Positions 1-13,600 of a DNA stretch of 64,000 nt are shown here, piece after piece. The DNA is from Ifrita kowaldi (lineage: Eukaryota; Chordata; Aves; Passeriformes; Cinclosomatidae). The position numbers were made by a program, and so were the translations under genes. The notes beneath the pieces were generated by a model. The model was not told the origin of the DNA. It worked only from the letters and a program-made list of their open reading frames with translations, and did no database searches. Where the stretch lies: assembly GCA_013398055.1 (NCBI GenBank), contig VZRS01012571.1:86101-150100 (forward strand), read 5' to 3'. Position 1 is the first letter of the stretch; each line of letters starts with the position of its first letter.

Positions 1-1496
1 AAACAATCTAAGGAAAATAGGAAAATGGGCTGCTGATATTAAACTTTTCTTCTCAGATTGGAGTGGCTTTCACTGCAGTGTTAATTCACTTGATTTAGGG
101 CTGAAGTCTAGTCCTGCTAGATTAGCACTGCTATTTCCTCTGCTGGCTCGTTTTGGGACACATCATGCCTCATTGCCAGTGCTTGTCATTTGATCACAGC
201 TGGTTAGTACAGCAACAGTTGAATGAATGATACCTCTGTTCAAAACATTCTCTTTTAGTCACATAATTGCTAAGATATTATTTACATATGAAGTATTGTA
301 CTTACTATTAATGACAAGGCTTTCCTTCCTTGTCTGCTCATCAGAGAACAGTGCTGGATGCAAGGCAGGGAAGCTTAAAATTATGGCAGCATGGGCTGCC
401 CTACAGTCCCCTGCTATTTTCCTTCCGTATTCCTTCCCACAGAGCCCAGAGCCCTATTCCTGTGAGGTGCTGAGCTCAGAGATGGGGCAACTTTAGGTTA
501 TGAAAGTGGATTCTTCCAGCCACAGCTTCTCCTAGTTAATTCAATGCCATGTGTTGAACATACTTGCCTGACTTGCACTCAAAAGGCATTTCCCACACAT
601 GGTTTATGATACTCTGTGCTCAGATGGCATGCTAATGCCATTGTCACAGAGCTGTCTGTGATAAGAGACCTCACACAGAAGAAAGCCAGGAGCTTGGGAT
701 GGATTATAAGAAGTTAACATATTTCTAAAAGTACAAGCTGCATGAGACAGTAAGATCTCCTCGACCAACTAACTGAAAAATACTACTTTTCATGGTTTGT
801 TTCCCCAGCACACACACAGCATGTGTCACTGATTCAGGTCTTAAACACATCACACTCCATTGGCCTTAAGACGCCTAACAAAACTTGAGAACTTTAGGCC
901 AGGAAGTTTCTCTCAGTAATAAAATGTAATTTGAGGAAAGAAAAAAAGGTGGGGAAAAAAGATCATAAGCAAAAATGAGGAATGTGAAAATAAAACAAAA
1001 ATGTCAAAGCAGGTGAGTAAAACCTGTTGGCTAGAGTTAAAGTCATGTGTTTATAAGCCTCCCAGTAATGAAGTAACCAGATGTTTACCAAAAGGGATGG
1101 GAATGACAGGTCTAGTCCTGGTCTAAAATGAGGCCCTGATTCTCTAATTAATGATTGTCCCAGGCTATCCTTTAAATACCAATTTGGCTGTTTTACAATA
1201 TATGCTATTCACTCTAATCTTTATCAATTTTCTGTATGATCTCCAGTATACCAACAAGTACTTAAAATCAGATGATCACCACAGAGGAGTTACTCTGGAG
1301 TCTGAAAGTTCACTATCAAACATATCAATGCGTACTGAGCACAAGGCAATTACTGTTTATGATTAATCTGTGGACTAAATTAAACAAGTCTGATCACACT
1401 TCAGCAGAGCTCATCTTGTTAAACCTCTTAGTTCTGGAACCATAATAATTTTCAGGGATATGTCATGTGGACAACATTGATTTGAATGTTTCTTAC
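1..1496. other. Intron (downstream side), no exon seen
   Basis: Start of the intron that follows the C-terminal domain exon on the minus strand. I looked for the remaining C-terminal coding sequence expected for this family (the part following the SLTG junction) and did not find it, so it lies outside the window. Only short chance ORFs are present. Confidence 0.6.
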
Positions 1497-1658
1497 CTGT
1501 AAGTGAATCACTGAGGTATATCTTGTATCTCAAAGAATTGCACAGCTGCACACCTACAAACTTCTTGTACCAAGTCCTCTTCACGTATTGTTTGCCTTTG
1601 CATTCTGAATATGTGTCTGAATTGAATGGGATTTCAGTCCAGATAGCATCTTTTCCCA
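1497..1658 (-). CDS. ABI3BP: ABI3BP exon: conserved C-terminal domain, first part
   Basis: 162 bp, phase 1 to phase 1. Acceptor CTGCAG, donor GTAAGA. It codes the start of the cysteine-containing C-terminal domain: DAIWTEIPFNSDTYSECKGK then KFVGVQLCNSLRYKIYLSDS and a split Gly codon. Two cysteines (in SECKG and QLCNS) are visible. This is the most conserved segment in the window and anchors the gene identification; FNDC1 has a related domain. Reading on into the intron gives an unrelated sequence, which supports the donor position. Confidence 0.93.
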
Positions 1659-4600
1659 CTGCAGGAGAGGAAAAAAGAGGCTGAGGATTGATGCTGCATA
1701 CAAAATTACATACAGCAAATACATTTGAATAACTAGAATTAGAAACCTTGATGAAGCAGAATGTACCAATACGTTTGCATTTTGAACATGAGAAATATTT
1801 CAGGGAAGCACCAAAGTATGCAGATATAATTGGTACTGTGAACTCGTCCTGCTGTTCTCTGGTGCAGGTTTGCAATAAGATCATTCCAGAACCTTGTTAG
1901 AGGCACAATGTTTGTGTTGGCAAAACTCTCAATTACGAAGTGTGTGATACAGTCACCATTCTTCAGTGTGTTCAAGCCAAGACAATCAGCTTGCAGCAAA
2001 CTGTATGTGATCTAACAAAAATACACATAAAAATGAAGTGCCATTAATTATGTGGAGAAAAATGGCACCTCAGTGTTTGTCAAAGTGAAAGTGACATCTA
2101 TTACAAATACAAAAAGCAGCCCAATTTGCTTGAGCAATCTCAGCTCTTCCTCAAAAGCTCAGTCCACCTTCCACCGAAGACTGCAAGAGTCTTGTAAGTG
2201 ACCTAAAGCAGAGCTAGATCAAGCCTTCTGAAGCAGAAAATTTTCCTAAAACACAAAGACAGATAAATAGAATTCTCCGAGTTGTGCTCTGTTAACTCAC
2301 TTATAAAGTGTGGAGTAGCTTATTCATTCTACAGAGCTTTCTTTGCTTTAATGACAAGGCTGAGAAAATATGAGGCTGTCCTTGGCTCATTTGTGTACAT
2401 TGGTTTGAAGCCATCCCAGCTGCCATGGGAGCTCCACATCACGCTGATTGCCTTGTGCTCAAGTAAACAAGCAGCCTCGCATGAATTCCTTAGCAGGGGC
2501 ATGGGTGGAAGGAGTGAAATTGTGTGTGAATGCTGTTTGATTCCATAACTCATCCAGCTGGTGCAGCAGAGACACCCCCCCTTGTAAAATTCTGCTATCT
2601 CATTTCTGAAAAAATTGCTGATCAGATTTATATATAAAACACTTACTTGAAATTGGCTCGCTCACTCTTGGGTCCGCTGGGGGAAGAAAACAAACATTCA
2701 ATCAGACACTGTAAAATGAACGTTCCCAAAAATTCGATGGAAAAGCATTGGTAAGTGATTTTTTACAGCTGACGTAAGCTGTAATTTGTGAAACAGAAAG
2801 AGTTTTGGAAGCAAAGTTAACTTTTGTATTAAATTAAATTAGAAGAAATATATTTCTTCAGCGACACTCCAGTATCAATGAGCTTTTAATAATTTTACTT
2901 GTGGGACAACACCAGCCAAGCAGAGTTCTAGTAAAAACAAGAGTTTAAACCTGTAACCAACAAAACCCAATTGTACTGTGCCTTATTAAAATTTCAATAC
3001 CTAAATAATAAAAAGGACACATCTGTAATACTTGCCACAAAAAACTTGGCTTTGAAAGCCCAAATGTGAGAAATGGACATGTGCAATTAAGAAAAAAAAA
3101 AACTGGATGCTTAATTTGTCCAAACTAAATAGGAGACAGAACATAAGCCTTGTCATTCATGAAAACTGCACTTGGCGCAAACATTTTTTCTCACTTTTAA
3201 CAATCCAGGATTACAAAGAGTGTATTCAGAGTTTTTAAATACATGTGGCATAGTCTGAACTCCTCCCTGAGTAATCCTTTGCTCAGCCAAAATTCTCATC
3301 CATCAGTGACAGCACTAGTTAAGGACTATTAAATTATTACACCTGGCTCAAAACACAGATTGAGAAAGTCCTGTCAAAAAGGCTAAATCCATTTTGTGTT
3401 TTATGTGGTTCTTCAGTGCTACCAAGCAATAAACACTTCTACACAAAAGATGGTATCTTGCTTGCATAAAGTCAACAAGCCAGCTGTAGTTAACCTCGAG
3501 AGGACCAAGAATAGGAAAAGCAAAAGTGCTCTGATTCTCACCTCTGAGTCAGAGAGAACTTGGGAACCAACCAATGGCCAAAACAGGCTTGTATACACCT
3601 CTTTAACAGATTCACTGGAGAGTAAACAGGATGGAAGGGGACCCACTGGGACACTGACTCCTCCCAACTGCTCTTTCTCAATCCTTGTTTCAGCCAAACA
3701 ACATCACTGTTTACTGAACAGGTAGCAAAAGCACCTATGAACACAGCAGCCCAAAGAAAAACCTAATGTTCCCCATCCAGAAGTTGGTAATGAGTTGGAT
3801 AGATGCAAAAAGGTCAGGAATATAAATCTTAAATGACTGAGCCCTTTCTAAGGATGAAGTCATTTTCTTCGCAATGAATACCAGACAAACCCTCTGTGTT
3901 CCTCTGGTTTTCTCTCTTGCAGTCTGTCCATCTCGCATCCTCACACAGCACAGTTCTGATCCCAGGCTGACCTTCCAGGCACCACCATAACATGCTCAGT
4001 GGTAAAAAGCCAATCAGGAGATAGTAAAGAGCAAGACTGAATGCACAAAATGAAGTGAGAGAGCCTTTCATGCATCCCACAAACATGGATACAAAAGCCG
4101 CTGTAAACGACGGTCTGATCTTTGGAACTTCTCACCTGATTCAGTGCTGAATGTCACAACGTTACTGCTTGGACCTTCACCAAGGGGGTTCCTAGGTTTC
4201 ACGTGGAATTCATAACTGGAGAATCAAATAGAAGAGATAAAAATTTTGCAAACTAAGCCTACTTCCGTAGTCAGAAGCAACGAAACAGCACACACCTTGG
4301 TGCTACTCCCCTCTGGAGAAGAACAAAAAAGCCCAATTTCTTGCCCCAAAACCACTGAGACATCTTTTGTCCTCACTGTGTAAGACCTCTCTGAACACAA
4401 AATTAACCAGTCCTTTTGATAATTCTTTGCACACATACTATTAATATTTGATTTAATTCACCACTGGTTTGTCTGTCTCCTCTCACACAGCAGTTTCAGT
4501 TCTGGCAAAGGGAGCAAGTTCAAATGAGGTCTGAAGCAACTTGATAAGCAGAGACTGAGTAACAGACATTGCTATTTATTTGTACTTTTTGCATTCTTAA

Positions 4601-7600
4601 GAACACAAACCTCTAATTCAATGCCTCTCAGGCCCACCAACAGTGACAGAGGGCCAGTAGCGAAACACAGGGCAAGTCTTCCAGGACAGGAGCTCAGCCA
4701 AGGCAAAGATCCAATTGCTTGAATGTATGTTAATGATCAGTATATGAAGCAATGACAAGACACTGCACAGTCTCTTCTGCATGTATTTTTACTGATGTGG
4801 CACAACACCAGCCTGTGCTGTAGTTATCTCATGTTTCCTTTTCATCACCGTGTTGGGAACCAAACACAGTGCTGTGGAAACAGAACATGATTGAAGGAAA
4901 AAATCCAAACCAGCCTCCTCTTCTTAAGGCTCCCCCACCTCTCAGTACTTGGTTAACAGTGGGAGTGCCACGTACAGAGGGACGTCTCCCGTGCTCTGAG
5001 CACACGCACCGTGAATCTCTCCTAACACAGAGCGTCTTTTCATCAGTGACAGGGAGCCACAGGACACGAGTCAAAGGGACTGTGGGCCTGGAAAACGGAC
5101 CCCAAGTTAGAGACACTTTTTGCTCTAAACACAGAGCAAAATGAGAGTCCCAGAAGTGGACAATTAAACATTCAGCTCTCGACTCATGAAGGACCATTTA
5201 CCAATGATAACTTTGGTAGCTCGTGACTGTAACATAGAATTGTAATGTATTGCTGGAATCATTTCCAAACAGCAATTTTCTAAAGAGAAAAAAACCCCAT
5301 ACCACACTCTGCACAGTTGGAAATTTGTAAACTCCATTTGCAATTCCCCAGAAGAATAATTCAATCCAAACTTTGGATTACCTCTCATTCTTCCTTGGCT
5401 CCTGCAGAATCTGAGCAGTTCACTAATTAACCTCAGTGGAGTATTCATGCAGTACCAAGCAACTGTTTTCCATCCACTGTACTTCTAAGACAATATTTAA
5501 CTTTAAAATTGCTTACTTAAGCAATTGCCTTTATTTCTAGGGTTTTCTTTTCTTTTTAAGGGTAATACTTATATAGTCTGGTATGCTGAACAGATGCATT
5601 GTGGAAATTCATGGATATTGCTAAAAGAAATGTGGGCTTGTTTTGAACTGAAAAAAGTCTGGTTGGAGTAATCTTGACATTTATTCAAACATGCTGCAAG
5701 ACCATTTTGAACTACCCATGTTACCCCACAGTAGGAGGGAGACATTAACAAAATGATCAATTTAAGAAATATATAAATCTTCATTTTCAACTTCAACTTG
5801 TTTAAACAAAGACATGTTTTTACAAATTAAGATCTGAGCAGTGTTAGTATTCACAATGGGCATGTGGTACAGTAACTTTTTTGGTCAAGAATATTCTTAT
5901 CTGGTAGGAAAGGTCATAATATAGAGAACTGTAGCAGAGCAGTCGGAGATCCTTTCTGAAGAATCACTGAAGCATAAACAAAGATCTCCTAATATGTTGG
6001 GTGCCTTAAAGTAATAGCTAAATGATACATTCCTGAAAATGTAGAAATTAATCCACACCTACAGATAAAAGATTGCAAAGAAGTTTTCCTGCTTCTTTCA
6101 CAGCAGGAACACCTTATCTAGAGCTATTATTGTAATTGTGATCATCAAAATGGAATGCTCTATTACTTTATGGGCAGTTTATGGTTTGATCTCATGGGTG
6201 ATAATAATCTGTTTCTGTTCCTTTGTATTTTGCTGATTTTTCAACAAATATATTGTTCTCAAGAGCCAATATGCCCTACTTTGGGCTGCATTAGGCAACA
6301 TTCTTCATAGGAATCAGTCCTGTTCCCAAAAATCTTTAGTCGATGAACTTGGATCCATCAATTCTCCGAATCCAAAAAGACAAAAACAAGAACTGGAGAT
6401 AATTTTCCAAGCACTGTTTTTCAAATTGTGGTTTAGAGATCACTAGGTTCTCTGCAAAAGACCAAACCACAGCTTGGAAAATTAGGGCAAAATTTAAATA
6501 AAGAACTAAAATATACAGATAGAGATTTCAGCTTATGTAAACATATAAAGAAAATTGGAGAAAAGGAAAATAATAAAGAAATGTCCAAAGTTTAGCTCAG
6601 TGAATTAGGAAATCCTCTTATTAATAATGTTAAAGAGGAAGTTTTAGAAACTAAAATACATGCAATTCTACGGTTCTGTGGTATGTGTTTTTACAAGCAT
6701 CACAGGCTCCTTTCCTCTGCCAATTTCAATCCTAAAACAATACCAGTGGCTTCCACAGTACAAAAATAACAAACAACCACTTTTGGAGATGAAGAGAATT
6801 AGCTAGTTGATGGAACATTGAAAAGGAGAGAAAGGAAACGGGTTCACCATATGACAGAATTTACAAACCTAACTCTAATTTTAAAGCTATGCTGTGGCTG
6901 TCTTAAAAGAAGACAATCTGAAGTCTCCCTTTTTGTGTGTCAGGTGAAAGATCTGAAAAACATAAATGAAATGTTGAAGAAAGGGTACCACCTGCACTCA
7001 TGCACTCCTACAGAAACCACAAGAAAGGGGGAAAAATGCTTAGAGCTTCAAGAAGTATGTACGGCAAAATTAATAAAGGGGAATAGAAAAGCTATAGAAT
7101 GATTATCCCCTGTCTGCTACTTAGTTAGACTTACCTAAAAAGAAACTGGAGTCTAAATTCCATCTTTATATCTGCCTGCCTAATATACCAAAAACTGCTA
7201 CGCTATGTAAGTGGCACTCTAATGTCTCACACCTTTAGCATCTATAAGATTGCTATCCTATAAACTTTTGGAGACCAGGCCTTCCAAATCCTCCCAAACT
7301 GTGTAAGACAGTAAAAGTCCTTGTGCAGATTAAATGGACTTGACTTACAGTAATTACTGCTTGGAGTGTATTTTTCCACCACAGGAAATCGCTATACCAC
7401 ATGGAACTCTGGCAAATGCAGCTGCTGCTGCATTTTTCAACTCATGCAAAAGGAGAGGATTGAAGATTGCAGAACTGAAAATAGGTGAAGAGAGATTTTC
7501 ACCATAATAGGAGAACTGGAGCAGCTGAGTACAGCCCTGGGACTTCAGGTCTACTGCTGGGGAGATGCTGGAGTTGGATGTTAATTGTGCGGGGCTGTTT

Positions 7601-10600
7601 CTGTGCACAGAGCTGCTCTGTCTCTGCAGAGCGTGCTTGGATGGCAGTGTGGTCAGGAAAGAAAGAGAAAGAGAGAGAGAGAGAAAGAAAAAAGGGCAAG
7701 AAGGAAGGAAATGGAAGGAAATGGAAGGAAATGGAAGGAAATGGAAGGAAATGGAAGGGAGGAAGGAAGGAAGGAAGGGAAGGAAGGGAGGGAGGGAGGG
7801 AGGGAGGAAGGGAGGGAGGAAGGGAGGAAGGAAGGAAGAGCTGCTATGCTTGTTTGAGGAATCTTTCTCCTAAGAAAGCTGGAAAAAGAGCTAAGAGAAA
7901 TGGGAAATGCTTACCCATGAACCCTGATATGAACAGCAATTTAGTACAAAATCTGTCACTTTTAAAATAAAACAAATAGAAACCTCCAGCATTTTTCTGC
8001 CACTTTCTGAATTTTGCTGCATTGAAGCTTTCACTGTAGTTCCTACCTCTTGACCCTTGCTGTTATCAAAAGCTAAGCTCTCTGCATTGAAATGTTTTCT
8101 TGGTTTTTTCCTTGTATGTGATTAGCACATTTTGGGTGTTAACTGCATTACAAAACAATATTAGATAAAGGTGATAATAGCCTTGGGACACAATCTAACC
8201 TTGAAGTCCGAAAGAAACCACTCAAAATATTTTTTCAAAGGAGAAAATTATATTTGAAATCACCGAACTAATTAATGGGGAAATGGGTAAGTACCTAATG
8301 GGAAGTTATACAAAACTGTGGAATGCAAGCATCATAGGCTTTTTGTTTCTTATTAATACTCTTTTTCTACACCTGTAGGCTGGTGGGACACGTCCACCAA
8401 TGGCTACTCAAACTCCCTCAGAGCTATTTTGCACAAGCCTTAATATTTTTCTTTACTACCTTCCAGTTAGTGCCATCACAAACATGCATGACAACAGTTT
8501 TCAACAATCTTCAGGCTCTTTTTTGAAGGCTTCTATAGAAATTTGGGCTGTAAAACTTCCTGGACACTACAATCTGTGCTATGGACTCCGTTGCTCTTAA
8601 ACAAACCACCAGAATGGAAGAGAAAATGTACACTGACTGAAAAAAAAAGTTTCAAGATAGGGCAGGGATACAAAAATAAGAACTACATATTTTGGCAGAG
8701 AAACCAGCAGAAATAACAAAAAATCTCATTGGAAAAAAACCCCAAACAACATCTGCATTTAATATTTTAGGCTAGGAAAGTCCATGAAAAAACTACAGGT
8801 CGGTGAAACCAATTTTTTTCCAAAGAGAATATGCAGAGGAACACCATTATTACTACACAAGAGATGGAATGAAGACAACAAAAACCACAGTAAACCCATT
8901 TCTATCTCAGGCCTCTCAATGTTTATTGCAAACAAACAGCTCAAGGAGAAAAATACTGAAAATAGTGGATAATGACCTTATCTCCACTCCCATATGGGAG
9001 ATATTGCTTGACTATTAACATAGGAGATGTTACTGCAATACTTTCTTATGAAGTGCATTTTAAATGTAAAACAAGGAAAGAGCAGAGTCCTGGGTATGCC
9101 AGTGGTACTGGGAGTTCCAGTGTGAGCAGCCTTGTAAGGAAACTCAGAAACAGGAGACCTGTATGTCAGCTTAGATGGAATATTACAGGTCTCATTCCTC
9201 AAATGGCTGCTTGGAAGTTAGACGATAACTATTTTAACCAAAACAATCAATCTTGTAGTTTGACTCTTTTCCAAGTGGAATAAACAGTGCATTTCTCACT
9301 ATAAGAATAGCAGAATTTCCATGTGGAGGATGAAAAATTGTTAGTGCATACTAGTGCATTTGTTTCTCTCATTTTTCTTTGCTGAGATAGAAATGACATT
9401 TGCATGAATGCACTAAGCTACCTTGGCCTGCATTAAAGAAACTGGAGGAAACAGAGATCTACAAGATCAGAAACTGCCCCTAAGATCCAATCTCACAATA
9501 ATTTATGTTGTGAGACACCTATGAAGGTGACCTGGTCCAGGCCCCTTTTCATGACAGGGCTGACTTAGCTGCTTTGATCTCAGGGTTGATCAAGTACAGT
9601 AGTTACAGACATTCTCTGCATGAGCAACAGAGTAAAATCTGAGTAGCTCACTACTTGGTCCAGGCTAACCAGGAGAAAGAAGAATAGATGGATTTTGGCT
9701 GTTGCAGTCATTTCACTAACAGAAGAATAAAGATGGCAAAAACTGCAGAAATTTTGGTGTGTGTTTCAGTGTGATACCAAACAGGGGGCTGAGTGAAATG
9801 TGACCTGGACCTACTCTAAAATTCTTGGAAATAATATAAAGGGTAACAAAAGCTAACTACAGTGCAAAGTCATAATTAACAGCTGGGTATATGTGAATAT
9901 TAGATCACAGAAGTACATCTATAACAGAAATGTTTAAGCAGAAGACATTCATAAACAAGAGGAAGTTTTCTTCAGGCATCAGTTATATCCCATTAACTAT
10001 CTGTAGAAGGATGATATATATAGTTATCTAGCTCACCTAGCACAATCACACTACATGCTTTGAGATATCTCAGGTAAAGGTTACAATCAGAAGCAAACTA
10101 TCTGATGAAATTAAACGGAATTATAGACTGAAGCCAGACAGCATCTTAGGGCCAGCAAGGGTACCATTTTCAGGAACTCTGACTAACCCAATAATGGATA
10201 TCAAGATTTGAACTTTCCTGGTTATTTAAACTGTCAGAAGTCATCTAAGATTTGAAATCCTGTAACCACCATGTTTGGCAATTCTGTAGGTGAAAAAGAG
10301 GATAAAATATTTGTCCTATAAGGAAAAAATCCTTTAAATTAATGTGTGGTTGTCAACTGTGAGGCATGCCTTAGTGTGGGAAAATGGCATGGATATGATA
10401 TGTCTTTCCTTGGGTGGAAAACATATGGATCTCAGCATTCCAATGAAATCACATTGTACAGTAGCCTCTAAAACATTTCTTTAAGAAAAAGACCCCAAAC
10501 AATCAGTGGCATTAGAAAGCAGCTGACTGTGCCCCACATTTATTTAAAGGGCCTTTGTCCTCACAGCCAGAAGTTTTTCAAATCTCTGTTTTACTTCCAC

Positions 10601-13600
10601 CTCGGAGTATCAGTCTTGCAATCAAGTCACCAAGAACACATAAAGCTGGCATAGATAAGACAGCAAGGCAACTGCCATAACATACAGAACTTCATTTGTT
10701 TAAAAGTAACCTTCACAAGTTGTTGTGTGCCTATGAAAATCCATTTTCATTTTCATCTCCATATTACCATGGTATTAGTCTGCTAAAACCAAACACTTGA
10801 TAACTGTACTCAAAGTCAGAACTCTTTTTTCAGCCAGTGCATTTTTTCTGGATCTAGTCACTTTTCAGACAGCTAAATGGACCCACAGAATGCTACATGA
10901 TAATCCTCATCCCATTTAACTTCTGTGTTTGTACTTACTGACAGCTGCAGTCACACATGCAATTTTTGATGAGCGACTGTAAAAGTCTCTTTGTTGCCTC
11001 CCTAACACTGTCCAAATTCCTGAAATATTTAAAGTCTGGCCATTACCTCCTAATCTTTAAAAGCTGCCTTGTGAAAAGGTCAGCTAAAAGGAAGAAGGGT
11101 GTCTGCCTTGCTGCAGAGCTTCCCAGAGGTGTAGCAGTATGACCTATTTGAATGAAGAATGCAGAAGACAAAAGCAAACACACAGCATGATGTGGCAGGC
11201 TCAGATGCACCCAGGTTTTCTCTGCTGCTTGTTCTGCCCCCTTCACACTGAAAAGTTGTTTGTCTTGCTTCCCTCCTGCTGGTTGTGGGCAATTAACTCT
11301 TTAGCTGCTGGGCCAGGCACTACCATATCCTACCTGAAATACCTCAACAGGACGCTAGACCTTGGCCACTGCGACTGCAGATCATGTCTGCCATGCACAG
11401 CTCCTCAAGAGTGTACATCCACACAACTCAACTACACAACTGCAGGCTTGAGCTGGCTTGCTGCTTTAGGGTCTTTCTGGCTTGACTTACCCATGAAGGC
11501 TGAGTAACACATCCACAAACATTTTTATGCCTTTTTGGGAAGCCTTTGTTTAGGTCTGTCTGCTTTAGATCTGTCCTGAACTGCCTCTGAACGCACTGGA
11601 CCTTCAGAGCAGCATCGGAGATTCACACGAGCCTCGCTGAAAGCTGTAAAAAATAGGGTCTCCAACTCAGCTTGTCAGTTTCTCCTAAGTGTTGCAAGGC
11701 CAAGAGGTTCTTCCCACTTAATCCGCCTTCTGCTACTGAGCATCTCTCTTTCCATATATTGCTGGTACTTCTGTAATTGCTGATCGCCTGTGGGAGGGAT
11801 TTCTATTTCTCCTCCAAGTTTCTTTTCCAGCTCCACCTCTTCTACAGCTCTTTCCTTTAAGGCTAGGTATGGAAAAGTTTCCTTCCCAGTCTCAATGTAT
11901 TACTTGAATTTTTAGACATTTCAGGGACTCTGTTAATGAATATTGAGCTGTGTTTAATTGTCACTCTTCCTCCCATTTGCAGTCAGTTTTGTCCACAAAT
12001 CCATTTCCTTCATCTAATGAGCAGCTCCTGACAGACAGGAGACTTTTATTATGGACATGTGATGTTCCTTGGCAGAACAGATACTGTCTGCATGATGCCA
12101 GCTGTCTTAATCACTTTCTTGTTTTCCCTGAATTTAGTGTGCCAGCAAGCCTGGATTTAAATGGTAACAGTAACTTCTTGTGCTTCTGCCAAAGCTCTCA
12201 AGGTGTCCTCAAAATTAGGAAACACATATTTTGCTTGGAATGGGAGTTTTACTGAACAGAGCCACTCTGAAGACGTTACATCCTTAAATCTGGTGAGACT
12301 TGAGGGACATGCACCACTGCAATTTATATAAAAGATTTTCATTTTTGGGCAATGGCCTCCTGGATCCAGAGAGGTCTTCACTGTTTTTCCTTTTTGAGGC
12401 TGGGGTTGGTGAATGGTAGCTGCTACCTCCTTAGGAAAAGTTATCCCTTTATATCTTAAGTCAGACCCCACCAGTCACCCCTGATTTCCTATCTAGCTCC
12501 TTGTAACAAAATGCACACTTCGAAAGACAGCTGCACTCCATGGTCTTTGGTTTGCTCTTGCCTACCAAAACCTGAAAGTCTTCTCACAGGCTTGACAGAA
12601 TTGTTGCTAATTAAAGTTAAAAACCATCTTATTTGCTTCTGCATAGCTCCTGCCTTCGTTATGACCTTTCCAATGGTTCTAGCTGGGTCTGCCTGCCTCC
12701 GTCTTGCTTCCTTTCTGAACAAAGAGCAGTGTAAAATTATGATCATGTGGACACTGCTCCCAGCAGTAAGGGTTTTGCTTTGCTTCTATGTCCTTCCACA
12801 CTTAACCAAATCCATTCGAATTCTGCCACCATATGTGACATGAAGAGTTTGAATGTGTAATGAAAGAGAATCTGCTTAATAACACAGAGCTCTTTTCAAA
12901 GATGCAGCTGTATTATTTCAAACCAGAACTGAAATGAAAACACAAACAGCACAGCCTGACAACTTTAGCAGCACCTACTCCCTTTCTCAGTCACTACTCT
13001 GGAAATACATTGTTTTGCTATCTCTTATAAGCCTTTTCAGCTGATCAAGAAAAGCAATGCCTGGTGCCCAAGCTAGGTATTGCTAATAGATCCTAATTGC
13101 CTCTTCACATGACAGAACAACATAGCTGCAGTTCACTCTCTCATAAGCCTTTAGGAAATAACAGAGGCATTCTTGTAGAAAAACACAGCAATTCTAGCCC
13201 ATCTTGTGAGCCCATCTTCTGAAGTCTGTCAAAGAAGCTCTTTTGGAATATCACAATTTACCCATGTATTTTGTTTTTCAAATTCTCTTCCCTTGTCTTC
13301 CACTTTGTGAAATAGCTCCTCATTCCTTCTCCTAGGACCTGCTGGTAACACGTACATGAGCTTGAACCAACATCCCACATTACACCACACATTGCCTAAA
13401 AATCAAGGTTCAACATGGGCTCTGTGCAGAATTTTGTGCTGTGTTTGCAATTTATGGATGATAATAATAGAAAATCCATTCACCAACACCAAATGGAAGG
13501 TCTTACAGAAAAAACCTCAAGTGTCACCCATTAAATTTCTGATGCAATTAATAGACAATGTAACAAAAGACAAGTGGTTTTCTTCCCTGCTCTGAATTTT

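Noticed and set aside
4829..5197. 122-residue minus-strand ORF and 91-residue plus-strand ORF on the same bases
   Set aside because: Intronic, locally GC-rich, mutually overlapping; no homology or splice fit.
7485..7970. 161-residue + strand ORF through the purine tract, plus its sister frames
   Set aside because: All frames are open only because the sequence is a repeat; the product is Lys/Glu/Gly low complexity.
9473..9610. Possible old CR1-like sequence (GACCTGGTCCAGGCCCC)
   Set aside because: Too short and diverged to assign by eye; needs a repeat-library search.
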